Below, in pieces: positions 22,232-34,277 of a stretch of DNA of 64,000 bases (position 1 is its first letter; each line of letters begins with the position of its first letter). Under the pieces are notes generated by a model that saw only the letters and a program-made list of their open reading frames with translations, had not been told where the DNA came from and searched no databases. Both the position numbers and the translations under genes were made by a program. Source of the stretch: Pogostemon cablin (taxonomy: Eukaryota; Streptophyta; Magnoliopsida; Lamiales; Lamiaceae); NCBI GenBank assembly GCA_023678885.1, contig CM042996.1, forward strand, positions 14,504,602-14,568,601, written 5' to 3'.

Positions 22232-23145
22232 TGTAACAACAAATTATGTATTTATGATGAAATAAATACAAATTGAATTACAATAATAATCCAGATGGAT
22301 TAATTTGGAGAATATGTAAACGGGTTACAATTTCTAATCAATTCTCTGATTCTTCTCTCGAACTAATTTGGCTTTGACTTTGACTGGTTGTGTTGACTGT
22401 GCTGACTGCGTTGACTGTATGTTGAGTCGGATCTTCAAATAAAGCTTGTCCGAACTCGAATGTGTAGTATTTACGTTGATCCAAAGGCGTTGAACCTTTG
22501 TTCGGATAGAACGTTGACTGAAGAGCTTTCTGTAGAGAAAGTCGTTGACTGGAAGAACGCCGGGTCGGAGGGGCTTGACACCTTAATCTCTGATCAGAGG
22601 AGGTTGGCTGGAAGAACACCAGATAGGAGGCAGTTGGCTGGAAGAACGTCGGATCAGAGGGCTTGACACCTCGATCTCTAATCAGAGGCGGTTGGCTAGA
22701 AGAACGCCGGATCAGAGGGGCTTAGAACCTTGATCTAGGATCGCAGGACGTTCTTGGCTTGAAGATGCTTGAAGATATCAAGGGAGCATTGCTCGTATTC
22801 TTGATCTCTTCAGAAGCATCTGCGTCTTCAGATGTTTTAGTTGTGTTTAGAATGAATGAAGGAAGACTACTTATATAGGTGAATGGAGAGGAAGCCCCAT
22901 AAATAACTCGCAATTTGATTGGTCCAAACTGTTTTGATCTAATTATGCGGGATTGGGTCTTTCACTTGCTTAGGCTTTAAGTCAGACTTATTTGACTGGA
23001 TTTGGCCTAATTATCAATTATTTACTCATTTATTTTAAGAATTTATTTATTTGAATTCCATAATAAATAAATAAATAATTAATAATTATTGCATTAAATT
23101 ACCACATATTTTTTTTTAATAGACAATAAAATTCAAGTGACTACA
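22232..23145 (-). repeat. TR-GAG 5' LTR
   Basis: It runs from TGTAACAACAAATTATG to AAGTGACTACA and aligns with 18928-19912 throughout. It carries fewer copies of the internal GGTTGGCTGGAAGAACG unit (about three to four, 22540-22760). Confidence 0.9.
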
Positions 23146-23247
23146 GTGCATAAGAGAAAAATGAATTTATCGCCTATGTGGACCCTATATATGTAAATTT
23201 ATTACCATAATATGTGGACCCATTAAGAAGTAGCCTAGATAGAAGAG

Positions 23248-23248
<1 letters not shown>

Positions 23249-23312
<64 letters not shown>
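23249..23312. repeat. (AT)n microsatellite
   Basis: About 32 uninterrupted AT dinucleotides follow AGAGTGA. Confidence 0.98.
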
Positions 23313-23314
<2 letters not shown>

Positions 23315-23580
23315 GCCTTATAAAGGGGCGACTATTTGCACCCCGAACTTACTAAACAAATCCCAAAAATTTTTTAATTAGTCATTTTAAAATTAATGAG
23401 ACTAAAATACCATATTACTAAATATACCTCAAAATTACTTTTCATCCCCCAAATATATCTCCAGTTGATGCTGATGAAAAGTTTAACTCCACCATCTTTA
23501 ATGGATTACAGACTACTGTTTTGTTTTCTACTTGAAGAATGTACATTGCTTCTTATCATTTCCAACATGTTCTATTGTAG

Positions 23581-23935
23581 ATTCGACTAATGTGTTCCTA
23601 CTGCAAGAAACATGACGAAATTGAAGTGCCCGTTCCATACCACGGTGGACCACAAGGTTTCGAGAAGGTAATACGACAATTTAGGTTCTGTTATTTTTAG
23701 GTTAGTTATAAGAAGTATCCTACCATCATATGCTATAGTACAATTTAAATGCTCCTGTGTTTGGCCGCTGATGGTGTTTAATGTCTATCTCTTATCTTGT
23801 TGGTTGCAATTGTAATATTGTCAAATTAAATTAACTGGTTGTAGAGTCCATAACTCTCAATTTTGAATGAAGAGTCCTTTAATTTTTTCTGTTTTCTTAT
23901 TCAGGAAGCCCAAAGTGCAGTCAATGATTTAATTG
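23581..23935 (+). pseudogene. Two exon-like blocks of an unrecognised gene
   Basis: Block 1 (23581-23667) follows a TTGTAG acceptor and ends before GTAATA. It encodes MCSYCKKHDEIEVPVPYH continuing to GGPQGFEK, which has a CxxC pair and unusually protein-like composition. Block 2 (23905-23935) follows TTCAG and ends before GTAATA, encoding EAQSAVNDLI. Splice borders and phase are compatible with both belonging to one spliced gene, possibly with further short blocks at 25202-25236 (LSTEEQKFAKR) and about 25401-25420. I do not recognise the family. No start codon region or complete frame is evident, so it is more likely a remnant than a functional gene. Confidence 0.4.
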
Positions 23936-24674
23936 GTAATAGTTGTTTCAGTTAATTTTCTTTATGCTTTCTTTTTCTAAGAATTATGTATCAGGAATGA
24001 CCTTTTAGTCTTGCATATGTCTTGCCATTTTCTTTCAGTTGGAGCGAGCATCAATAGTAGAAAGACATTTGTTGTTCCATTATTTCTTTCTTTCGTTTTA
24101 TCATTCTGTTCTTTCTTTGATTTTATCATTTTGTCTCCATCCGGCTTTATGCAGTTATTCCAATTTCTTATTATTTTTTAATTTGCATAAATGCTAAATT
24201 AGGGTTATTTATTGATGATGCAATTTCTAAACCTTTAGTTCTTTTGTTCCTATATGAGCACATTCTGCATAATAAATTTATATTGACTTTTTCCTCAATG
24301 CTCATGAAAAATTGCACTAAGTTGTTTATATATATTTGACATAATGACAACCTGCTGGTTGGTTTATTTATGTATGAACAGGCAAGAGGTGCTTGTGCAT
24401 CTTTCGTGTTATAAATATAGTTTGACTTGGTGTCATATATATTACAGGACTGAAAGTGCCATGAAGTTTGGGTGGTTTTTCCTGTTTTACTTGGTAAGTT
24501 AACTATATTATTTTCATGGAGTTCCATCTTTCACTGAACAAAAGATAAATTTAAATTTATGAATTTTTCCTTTTTCACATTGGCTTCTGTATCTTTTCAT
24601 GGAGTTCCAACAAAGCATTTTGTATCTGAAATTACTGAAATTATTATTTAATTCTCAATCACAGTTGTATCTTG

Positions 24675-24965
24675 CAACTGTCGTACATTGTTTATATGGG
24701 AGAAAGGAAGTTGAGTGATGTGGAAGAAATCACTAAATCACACCATGAAATGTTGGGCTTTGTTCTTGGCAGGCATGAATCTGCACTAGTTAATTAATTA
24801 TGCATAACTGATTGAGTAACTTAATACTAATTTAATTAAGATTTATTTGGAATTATGATCAATGCAGCAATCAAGCTGCTTTGGATGCTGTGATATATAC
24901 TCACAGACATGGCTTCTCTGGTTTTGCTGTCAAAATGACACATTCTCAAGCAAAATACTTTGAAG
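24675..24965 (+). pseudogene. Subtilase propeptide (I9) fragment, orphan
   Basis: Block 1 (24675-24773) encodes YIVYMGERK, DVEEITKSHHEMLGFVLG. Block 2 (24868-24965, after a TGCAG acceptor and before GTAGCT) encodes NQAALDAVIYTHRHGFSGFA and KMTHSQAKYFE. This is the inhibitor_I9 propeptide of plant subtilisin-like serine proteases (VYMGERKHxDxxxVTxSHHxxLxxVLGS...YSYKHGFSGFAAxLTxxQA), including the HGFSGFA motif. No catalytic Asp, His or Ser domain follows within several kilobases and no signal peptide precedes it. The first block ends GGCAGGCATG rather than with GT. It is best read as a fragment of a subtilase gene, by duplication or transposon capture. Confidence 0.75.
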
Positions 24966-25439
24966 GTAGCTCATCCATCATAATATTCCTCACCCCACTT
25001 CATTTCTAATGGCTCTCTCTTGTGAAAATTAAATCTGATATGAGTGTTTGGGACAATGCTTGCAGTTTTAGTTCCATGATTTACGTTGTATAAGCAGTGA
25101 GATGCTTCTCGGTTAACACCATTATTCACTTGGAATATATGTCTGTTTGCAGATTGAAAAGTACGTTTTCCACATACATAAAAGTGCAAAACAATTGAAC
25201 AGGCTTTCTACAGAGGAACAAAAGTTTGCCAAGAGGTGACCCTTAAATGAATCCTTGAAGTTGATCTTGTTTGTGGAGATACACTGTTTTGAACTTCAAC
25301 CATTTAAGTACAGGTATTGTACAGACTTAGAACATCACCTCGAGCAATCTGTACTCTCTAAATTGCCAGATTAATATCTGTCTCATTTAAGGCAATCTGC
25401 AGCAAGTGAAGACGATGAAATGGGTAAGTCTCATCGCAA

Positions 25440-26684
25440 GTGTTTTAATCCTTGTTGGTAGCTTCAGATTATGACATATATTTCTTTTCATTGCACTTCA
25501 TACGCATGTGCTAAGTTATAAATTTATAATTACCCCCTTCATGATAAATCCCATCTGCAAGAAGTATTTAGGATCCTTCCAGCTTGATGACGGGTAATTT
25601 ATATATCTACTCATCAAGATTAAATGTGTTTGTGTTAATATTGTGAGTTTTATATGTCTGTATTTAGGCTTGCTACATGCTCATCATCTTTTGTGAGTTT
25701 TATCAAATGATCCTTTCATCTTTTCCTTTGTCTACTATTATTATCTACAGGCTAGGTTAAGAACTAAATATATATTGAATTTGTAATGGATATGTTGGAG
25801 CTTAGGCAGTTCCCCTGGCAAAATCTCATCTTAAAGAATTATTTTATGCTACAGTACTGCATTTGAGTTAAGCGGATTAGGAGTAAGTATTTGAAATTGA
25901 CTCCATATTTAAGAGATTTTAAATTCATTTAAACTTTGTTCAAAATAGGAGTTCTAGATATCAAATTCATTACAGAATGAACTCATCCAAAAATTTGCTA
26001 TTGTCCTGAATTTTAAAAACAACCTATCCTTGAGTCAAATGCATTTGAAAGATTTAAATGATGGAAATAAAATTCATTACAATAATTGTTGATAAACAGG
26101 AAACCTAGTAGTCTCCTTTTTTGATTCTTGATTTTGAAAACCAACTTATGTTGAATTGGCTATATGATCTCTACAATTCTATAAATAATCTGCAATCTAA
26201 CTCATAGTGTGTTCTGATAGGAAGGGTTTGAGGCCCTTGAGGGGTGATTATGGGTTCTGATGGTTAAGAACACTATGATGAAGACATCAGTCGGTATCCA
26301 TGCAGAGAAGACTGGAAACAACACGATTCTCAATCTCGTTCCTCTGCTTGTTGTAAGTACAAGCGCAACATTTTTTTTTTTTTTTTTTCCACTTTTCAGG
26401 TTGTGAGGAAATTGATGTTCATGGCTGTAGAGCGTTGGATCTTACTAGGTTAATGCATTTGATTGTCTGTCACATCGCTGTTGTAAATTACTTGAGTGAA
26501 TTTATTCGCAATCTGTTGCGAGCTTTGTATAATGGATATGAGTGTTTGGAAGCATACTGTTTGTTTCGTTTGAATCAGTGAAATTAGTGAAATTGTTCAT
26601 TAACTGGTAATTAGAGAGATAATAAGTATGCAGTGTTTGAATCATATATGTTTTTTTGAATCTTCATTTAATTAAAATAGCTAC
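25440..26684. other. Gene-poor stretch
   Basis: There is no supported reading frame. A pure T tract of about 18 bases lies near 26371-26388. Confidence 0.5.
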
Positions 26685-27426
26685 CACAACACTAAAATTG
26701 GCTATGAACTACGGTAGATTATTGTTGTCTATTAGCTAGTTTTATTTAGAGACACTTATTGGTGTCTTATGAAATATTTTAGCAACCACCTAGACATTTG
26801 GAGACACTTTTAAATATCTAAAAAAATTAAATACTACTCTCTCTGTCCCATAGAAGTTGACACACTTTCTTTTTCGCTTTATCCCATTAAAATTGACACA
26901 TTTCCTTTTTAATATATGGGACCAACACAAAAACAATTAATCTATTCTTATGGGGCCAACATACAACCTCTAATACAACTACTCACTACACATTAAATAT
27001 TATTTTTTCTCTCACTTCATTTTACTTCATTTTACATTAAATTATATACTCCATAATCTCCGTATAAAAAAAAATGTGTTACCTCCTCCGAAACGGAGAG
27101 AGTATAACATATATAAGTACTTTTAAATATCTCAATAGATATTTGGAGACATTTTTAAATATCTAAAAAGATTACTTTCTTAACATATATAAGATCATAT
27201 TGAGACATTTAATTATATTGTATAAACTATTTAGAGAGATATTTAAATATCATATATCAACACATTTAAGGACATTTATAAGTGTTCACATGAAGTGTCC
27301 CAAAACTTAATGGGACATCACTACTTGCAACACTTATATAAAATGTCTCAAAAATGATAAGTGTCTCAGTATGTATGTAACTGTGACACTTTTTATTGTC
27401 TCTACAACTCTTTTTTGGTGTAGTGT
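26685..27426. mobile_element. Non-autonomous DNA element with GAGACA words, split by a Stowaway MITE
   Basis: The left end CACAACACTAAAATTGG and the right end TTTTTTGGTGTAGTG are approximate inverted partners, similar to CACTACACCAAAAAA-type ends. The interior repeats AGACATTTGGAGACACTTTTAAATATCT in both halves. The halves are interrupted by the MITE at 26835-27104. No coding capacity. Confidence 0.5.
26835..27104. mobile_element. Stowaway-type MITE
   Basis: Inverted termini TACTCTCTCTGTCCCAT and ACGGAGAGAGTA with TA at both ends. The family signature is the Tc1/Mariner-like CTCCCTCCGTCCC terminus. Confidence 0.85.
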
Positions 27427-28769
27427 CTTTTGTGCCCACATTATACATGTGTAAAAATACTTAAAATGACAGAAAAGTCATTAACTCGATGTTGATACGA
27501 TATTAATATTTGAAAAAATTATTATTAAATCAAGTTTTTTACTTGACTCTACACATATAGTTTGTCTCAATCGTGAAAATTTTAAAAAATCTACATGTCC
27601 GAGAGGTAATTAATTAGGTACATCACATCACTGTAGGTACGGTGGATAGAAATTCACTCCCGTAACGTGAAAGTATCCACTCAGCACAATCGAAGCGATT
27701 GGAGCCTGAAAACAATAGTTTGTACGTGGTACAAATCTAATAGCATCCACAATGATATATACAACATTTAAGTACAAATTTTATCCATTTTATTGAGTCA
27801 TTGACATATCATACTCGCATCAAAAGTTTAAGATTTTTACTTTCGTACTTATCTCACCCAAAAAAATGCACAACTTTCTTTGGCACCTTTATTTATTTTT
27901 TTTCTTTTTCTTTTTCTTTTTCATGACTTTTCTCCTTAGCCAACTTTTGATGTATATACCTCCACAATTTGTACAGTAATCTGTATCACTCGTTGAAAAT
28001 GTCCTAAAATTATTTGCATCTTGTTGGTACTTAAATTTCGTCTCTCCAAAAGTACGTTAATTTCTCTTCTAGAAAGTTTAGAATGAAGAACCAATTACTT
28101 CCTATTTGTAAGGAAGTGGAAAGTTGGACACTTAGTAGGAAGAAATTAGAGATTTCATATCTCACAACTGCTGCAAAAATGGAGAGGCATCATCTTAGTC
28201 TATAAAATATGTCTAAAGTAATTCATGTCAATAACGCCTCGTACAAAAAATACATATCAGAAGCGGGTGCAATTTTGGGTGTTGCACGAAGTGTTGCCAC
28301 ACTTCGAGCAGCATCCGTCTACTCTTTTTGGAGCGTTGGAGAGATGAGCGGTCTCTTCTCATATGCTAGAAGATTGTAATTGTCGTTTTACAATTTTTGT
28401 CTTTAGAGTAGTTTTTAGATCTTATTGTAATAGGTCTTCTTTTACGGGTTTGAAAGGATAAATTCTAAAGATTGAATTTGATCCTTGAGAATTTTTGTAT
28501 TCACTATTTTTTCAAGTTTAGTGAAGTTTTAGCCATGGGGCCGCCACAAATGTAAGTTTGTGGATGAGTTACGTTGATATGTTCTTGAGTTTTCTCTGAT
28601 ATTTCCGCTGCTGTACAAGTTTTCTGCTCCCAGTGTTATTCAGAGTGCTGCTGCACTTGGAACGATACCTGTCTGAATTACTGATGTTGCTGCTAGTGTT
28701 GGTCCGAGTGTCGCAGCATCTCGACAAACACCTCACAGAACATGCAGCAAGCAGGAACAAGCACTAACA
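27427..28769. other. Gene-free stretch with possible LTR-like segment
   Basis: From about 28130 to 28770 the sequence is less AT-rich and has TTGGAGCGTTGGAGAGATG and GCCATGGGGCCGCC words reminiscent of a retroelement leader or LTR. No inverted ends, repeats or protein domains could be defined. The minus-strand frame at 28569-28760 has no recognised domain. Confidence 0.35.
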
Positions 28770-28950
28770 CATCTCTAGTTAGATATGCCTTAAAAGAGTG
28801 TCTCTTGTAAACAAGTTCACATCATAACCCATTGTAAACCATGTGATCCTCATTAATTTAAGCACCCTAGTACTACATAGACTATATAGGGAGCTACAAC
28901 TAGGTTTATATCGTGGACCCGATTTACATAAGTTTTTGTGTCCTGAGAAG
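28770..28950. repeat. Dispersed repeat, copy 1
   Basis: It shares CTCTTGTAAA, GTGATCCTCATTAATTTAA, CACCCTAG and TTACATAAGTTTTTGTGT with 49765-49925 inside the expansin intron. The order of blocks is the same, and the spacing is close. No coding capacity or recognisable ends. Confidence 0.55.
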
Positions 28951-29356
28951 GGAGCTTAAGTGGCGAGTTCAATCAATATATATATTTCAAGAGAGCAATT
29001 AGGGTAGAAACTTCTCAACCATATTTAAAGTAGTCTATTCCCCTAATTAATTAATACATGGTCCTTTTAATAATACCTGCGGCCCTTCTAATTTATGCTA
29101 TTTTTTATTTTCTTTTCTCTTTTTCTTTTAGTTTTTTTAAAGAATTTTATTATATTTAAAAAACATTATACAATACTCTTGGGGTGAGATATACCCTAGA
29201 CCACAACGGAGAAATTATAATTATAACTCTTAAATTAACCCTGAAACTTTAAGGATAAATTATAAATTAACCCTAAGGGTAGAATATATCCTAAACCATT
29301 TGAATAAAGCATACTCTAAACACAAGAAAATTATATTTTTAAGAAAAAAAACAAAA

Positions 29357-29530
29357 ATAAAATAAAATTAAGGGTGATTTTATAGTTATAATTGGTGGTG
29401 CATTGATACACATATAGGATAAATTATAATTATTTTTTAATAAAAGAAAAAAATAAAACAATGAAATTAAGAGTGATTCTATAGTTATAATTGGTGGTGC
29501 ATTGATATACACTTAATAGGATAAACTAAG
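29357..29530. repeat. ~100 bp tandem duplication
   Basis: Two copies of AAATTAAGGGTGATTTTATAG/ATAATTGGTGGTGCATTGATA-type sequence, separated by about 97 bases and differing at a few positions. Confidence 0.75.
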
Positions 29531-29724
29531 GTGATGTGGGCTATGTGGCTAATTATTTTATTTATTTTTAAATCATTCAATTTTTTTTTCTGACAGATTT
29601 AAAATTTTATTTAAATTATTCGATTACTTTAATGGTAAAAATTAAATAAAAATTTAATCTAACCGCTTTGATCCATTGCATGTATCAACAACACTTGTTA
29701 GACTAAAATTAAAGAGACACCCTC

Positions 29725-29990
29725 TCATTATTTGTGAGACGTGTGTGAGATGAGTCGATCCATCACTAAAGTATGTTTATTATATAGATAAATTATATTT
29801 ATTTGTAATTAAAGTATGTCAATAATAAATTATATTATAATACATTAAAATTATACTTTAATACATAATCCAACATACTTTAAAAAATATATTTTAACAA
29901 CCATTAAACATATTTTATCTAAATAATAGACATACGTTAGTGCTGGATCGACCCGTCTTACAGGAAACTTTGTGAAAATTAAATAGTGTG
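29725..29990. mobile_element. MITE-like inverted repeat with GGTCGACCC ends, copy 1
   Basis: The left part TGTGAGATGAGTCGATCCATC pairs with the right part GGATCGACCCGTCTTACAG. Inner arms share AAAGTATGTTTA / TAAACATATTTT. A second copy lies at 61393-61645. Confidence 0.65.
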
Positions 29991-32025
29991 TACTCAATAA
30001 AAATTAAAGAAAAAGGGGGGAGTGGCAAGATTGGGTAGTTGGGATTTCCCTATCGGTAGATAATATTATTTGTATGGAATGACCGATTTTTAGTTGATTA
30101 GGGCAAAACATCCCTATCTTCATAAACAAATAAAAATAAAATCATAGACATAAAAAAATCATAAAATCAACATAAAATAATACAAATGTAATAATTAAAC
30201 AAGATTTGATTTTGGGCGTTGATGGGCAATGTGGAAAGGGAAAAGTAATATTTAGTTTAATTATAAACGAGCAATAACCACCATCAACGGCTGGTTTAAT
30301 GGAAAATCTTAATTAATTAATGATTGAGGTGGAAAGTTTTGGAAAATCCTTAAAGGGCCCTATTTTTGCCGACATAGTATCTTAAAATTAGTTAAATGTT
30401 TAATCAATTTATTTATTAGTGTAATGACGCCGTTAATCACCTCCCAACGTCCCCAACCCTTGCAACCAGAACAAAGATATCAATGGCATTGGATTTTAGT
30501 TCCAATTATTGCTTCATTATGGAGTTGTGTTATTGTCACTCGAAATTTTAAAAATGTTATATGAAAATAGTACCATTTTAACTTTATACATTAAATATTC
30601 AAAATTCACCAACGCGATGCCTAAATTACTTTGTACACCCTATTCAACACATCTACGTACACTCACACTAACACACATTCATCCAAAATTTCGGATCAAA
30701 CAATTCTTCTTCGTAACTTCGAACTCATGGAGTCATCTTCTTTTATATCTCCCAAGTTTTGCTCTTTCTCAATTTATTCTACGTAACACGGCTTAATAAA
30801 GTTATTCATACGATACATATAAATAAAGATGCATTTAATTAATTCATAAGAGACATTCTTTAATAATCTAACATTGATTGAGTCTTGTTTGTGTTCTTTT
30901 CATTGAAAAATTATTGATTTCATTAAATTTGCAGCGCTAGCCCAAGATCATAGAAATATGTGATTAGTCATTAGGGTTTCAACTATGTATTAATTATCAG
31001 GGGCGGAACTAGAAAAGTAAAGGGGTTAGGGTGTAACTGAATGGAGTTAAAGCTTGGACTGTTGTTTGAGTCTCATTTGTTGAGAAATAATCGAGCTCGA
31101 GCTCGCCATGAAAAAATTATCGAGTTCAAGCTCAAACAAAGGTTGTTTATTAAGGTTTGTTTATTACTTCATCTATCCATAAATAAACCTTTTTTTTCAT
31201 TTTAATTTATTTGTTCCAAAACAATGTTCACATTGACTACTCAGGTGTTATAACTAGTCATGGTAAATGTAGAAGATGTGAATGCACATCAAATCTTCTT
31301 ACTATTATTGTACGATATCTTTTGTTCCAATCATTTATTTTAAGGGATTAAACTTTTTTTAAGGGTATAATTTATCCCTACATGTCATTCATCCAAGATT
31401 ATAGAAAATAATATACCAAAATAACTGATAAAATATCTATTTAAGGGTAAACTGATCAGGTATTTGTATCCTTTCCAAATAAGTGAGATCGCACACAACA
31501 TTTAATACACGATCATCCTTGTCGTGAGTTTAATTCCTTAGACCGGCATTCCCATACATATATTGTTTTATTTATTTATTTATTTTTATTATCAATTTTT
31601 AATAAAATATAATCACGTTTCATTTGTATTACTAATTGTTTACGAAACAATTTACTTCAACAATTATCATTTTTATCAATCATTCATTTGCTTTAAAAAA
31701 AACTCACAAAGCTAATATAGTTGGTCAATAAAATAAATTTTCATGAAACAATAAGCATAAAATGTGGGACAGAAAAAATATAAAAATAGAATATTTTTAA
31801 GGAAAAAAAAACACCTTTGTTTTTAACGGACTCTTAAAACATAATTTAACCCTGTTTTTCAGAAAATTAAACGGTACGTATTTTAACTTTCTTTATTCTA
31901 TTATTTTTAAGAATTAAACGGATCAACCGTCGGCAAGTAAAACTTATGAATACAAGTAAAATTAGGTGAAAGATTTGAAAGTGCATGCAGGTACTGAGTA
32001 CGCATAACTATACGTTGATTTAATA
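29991..32025. other. Gene-free stretch
   Basis: AT-rich with no convincing frame. Near 31010 is GGGGCGGAACTAG, a common transposon-end word. Near 31085-31115 is a short GAGCTCGAGCTCG block like the ends of the hAT-like element at 47608, probably a relic. Microsatellite-like TTATTTATTTATT lies near 31566. Confidence 0.5.
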
Positions 32026-32315
32026 TACTCCCTCCGTCACAGATATTTTTACTCATTTATACGGGCACAAAGATTAAAACGTATTATTTTTTAATATATA
32101 ATGTAAGAAAAATAGGGATAAATTAGTAATTTAAAAAAAAAGTAAATAAGGTTGTTGGGAATGATGAATAAAGTAAAAAAAAAAAATTAAAGTTATTGGG
32201 ATTGTAAAAAGTAGGTAATATAATATTATATATTTTTACCATAAATAGAATGTGTAAAAATATGTGGGATACCCCAAAATAAAATGTGGATAAAAATATG
32301 TGGGACGAAGGAGTA
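32026..32315. mobile_element. Stowaway-type MITE
   Basis: Starts TACTCCCTCCGTCAC and ends GGGACGAAGGAGTA, with TA duplications at 32026-32027 and 32314-32315. Confidence 0.85.
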
Positions 32316-33732
32316 TTTTTTCTTTAAACAAATCAATACACGTGTGATGGCAAATAATTTTCTAGGGAGGAATAATATATGCTTATTATCTTTGTGTTTA
32401 AGTGATGAGATAAAAAAGATTATTCTCCTTGTATGCATGAATAGACGGAGACTAATAAATGTTTGTGATAATGGCGCAAAAGATGATGGACAAAGCTTAA
32501 AAGATAGTGATGATTTTTAACTTTAATTTTTTGTTATTTTTATTGTTCTTCCTAATTTTAACTTTATCCACTGAAAAAATATTTATTTTATTACTTTTGT
32601 ACATCCACTCTATAGATATTCATTTAACGTACTTTTACGGTCATATCACTAGTACAATTATTCATTTTATATTAAATAATACATTTTTTTAATTTATGTT
32701 AAAAAGCAAATAAATACTTTTTAATATGAAAAGGGAATGTCATAAAAGGTGCAACTTCAATTTCCATTTATTATTTATACAGATAATAATAAAAATTACT
32801 GCTTCTTAACTTATATTTTAAATAATTTAATATTTTTTAATAATAAATAAATTATTAAATATATATTAAATATGCATAAAAAATTGATTACACTTCTCAA
32901 ATTAAAATGTATTTTGAGAATAGCAGTTAAGTGTCATTCTTTTTATGGGGAGTGAGAACTTGAGTTTGTAACTAACTAAATAAAAACTAAATGGGATCAT
33001 GTACAGATGTCATCTGCTATTCCATATATTTGTTAAGAGTTTATTTGTCATTTGGAAGTGATATTGTTTGTTTTAGATTTATTCTTTCATATTCAGATTT
33101 AATAAATTGTTATTAAATCTCCTCTATATACACCTACAAACCTTTACCCACCTTCTATAATACATTATCTTTAATTAATATATATTTTTCTTTTTTTTCT
33201 ATTTTCTTTCACATGAATTACTAATTGACATAAAATTTAAACTTATCCTATTAAAATCCAAAAATAATATATTATTCATAATTTATTATTAAAATTTAAA
33301 CATTAAACCTAAATTCAAATCAAACATTATTTTAGGGTATGCCCTTTTTTATTTTAATAAAACATGTCATAGAAATATGATATGAAATATTATTAAAAGA
33401 TCCTATCGAATGAAAGTATGAAATTGAAGTTTGTACATATATAACAAGTAATAAATATATACTCCGACGTCTCATTCATATGTACGCATTTTTCTCTTTT
33501 ACCAATTTCGTACCAATCTTCATATTAAAAAAAATCACTCAAACATAATAATCTTTCAATATAATTTAATTTAAACTTTATTATCTTTTCTGCTTAAATA
33601 ATTTACTTTCTTACTCCTTCAATCCCATAAAAAATAATTAATATTATCTTAAGCTCTCACACAACACTAATACAACTACCGACTTTATATTAAAATATTA
33701 TTTCTCTATCCTCACTGCACATTAAAATATTA
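32316..33732. other. AT-rich stretch, no gene seen
   Basis: Very AT-rich. An incomplete MITE-like end (ACTCCGACGTCTCATTC) lies at about 33462, and another (CTTCAATCCCATAAAAAATAA) near 33616. No coding frame with a recognisable domain. Confidence 0.55.
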
Positions 33733-33806
33733 TATTCCCTCCATTCCACTTTCATATTTGTAATTTATGAGGAAAGTGTAAAAGTTATGGTGGGACGGAT
33801 GAAGTA
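33733..33806. mobile_element. Miniature Stowaway derivative (~74 bp)
   Basis: TATTCCCTCCATTCCACTTT pairs with GGTGGGACGGATGAAGTA; almost the entire element is a hairpin with no interior. Confidence 0.7.
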
Positions 33807-34210
33807 TTTCTTAATCTTCATATAAAATACAAATAATCATTATTTCGAAACGGATAGAGTACTTTTTTTTTGTATTATCTTAAAAAAGTTAAACTATCCG
33901 AAAGGGTTTATAAAAAATTTACAAAAAAGTATTACTTAGTTTCACCATGGATTTGGATCCTCTCCATTTAGATTGTTTGGTGTATTTGTAAATTTCTTTT
34001 CATTCACCCCACTTATTATTATATCTAAAATTTATATTTTATCACATCATTATTTCTGTTTAATATTCTTAATGTGAAAATGACAAAAAGTAGTCACTAT
34101 TACTTAAAGGTAATATTAAGTGGCCACATGTGTTATATACAATTTATTCTAGCCACTTTTAATGGAATTGACCAAAATACCCTTGATAGAGACCCACTGT
34201 TCACATGTTT

Positions 34211-34277
34211 GAGGAATCGGATTCCTCACTTTTTTGACCAAAAGTACGAAAAGTATAGTAGAGGAATCCGATTCCTC
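34211..34277. repeat. Pair of 17 bp odd palindromes in opposite orientation
   Basis: GAGGAATCGGATTCCTC at 34211-34227 and its reverse complement GAGGAATCCGATTCCTC at 34261-34277. Each is itself palindromic except for the central base. They lie just inside the left end of the outer MULE-like element. Confidence 0.9.

Larger units (their letters stand above)
18928..23145 (-). mobile_element. Gag-only LTR retrotransposon (TR-GAG type), defective
   Basis: Two LTRs (985 and 914 bp) start TGTAACAAC and end CTACA. They are flanked by an exact 5 bp duplication GTGCA (18923-18927 and 23146-23150). The 2.3 kb interior encodes only a Gag on the minus strand; no protease, RT or integrase motifs are visible in any frame. 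This is the structure described for plant TR-GAG elements (Terminal-Repeat retrotransposons with GAG), which are mobilised by partner elements. On the minus strand the 5' LTR is followed by AATTTTGACACGCCCAATGG (primer-site position), and GCGAGGGGGCATT precedes the 3' LTR as polypurine tract. Two nonsense codons inactivate gag. Confidence 0.88.
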
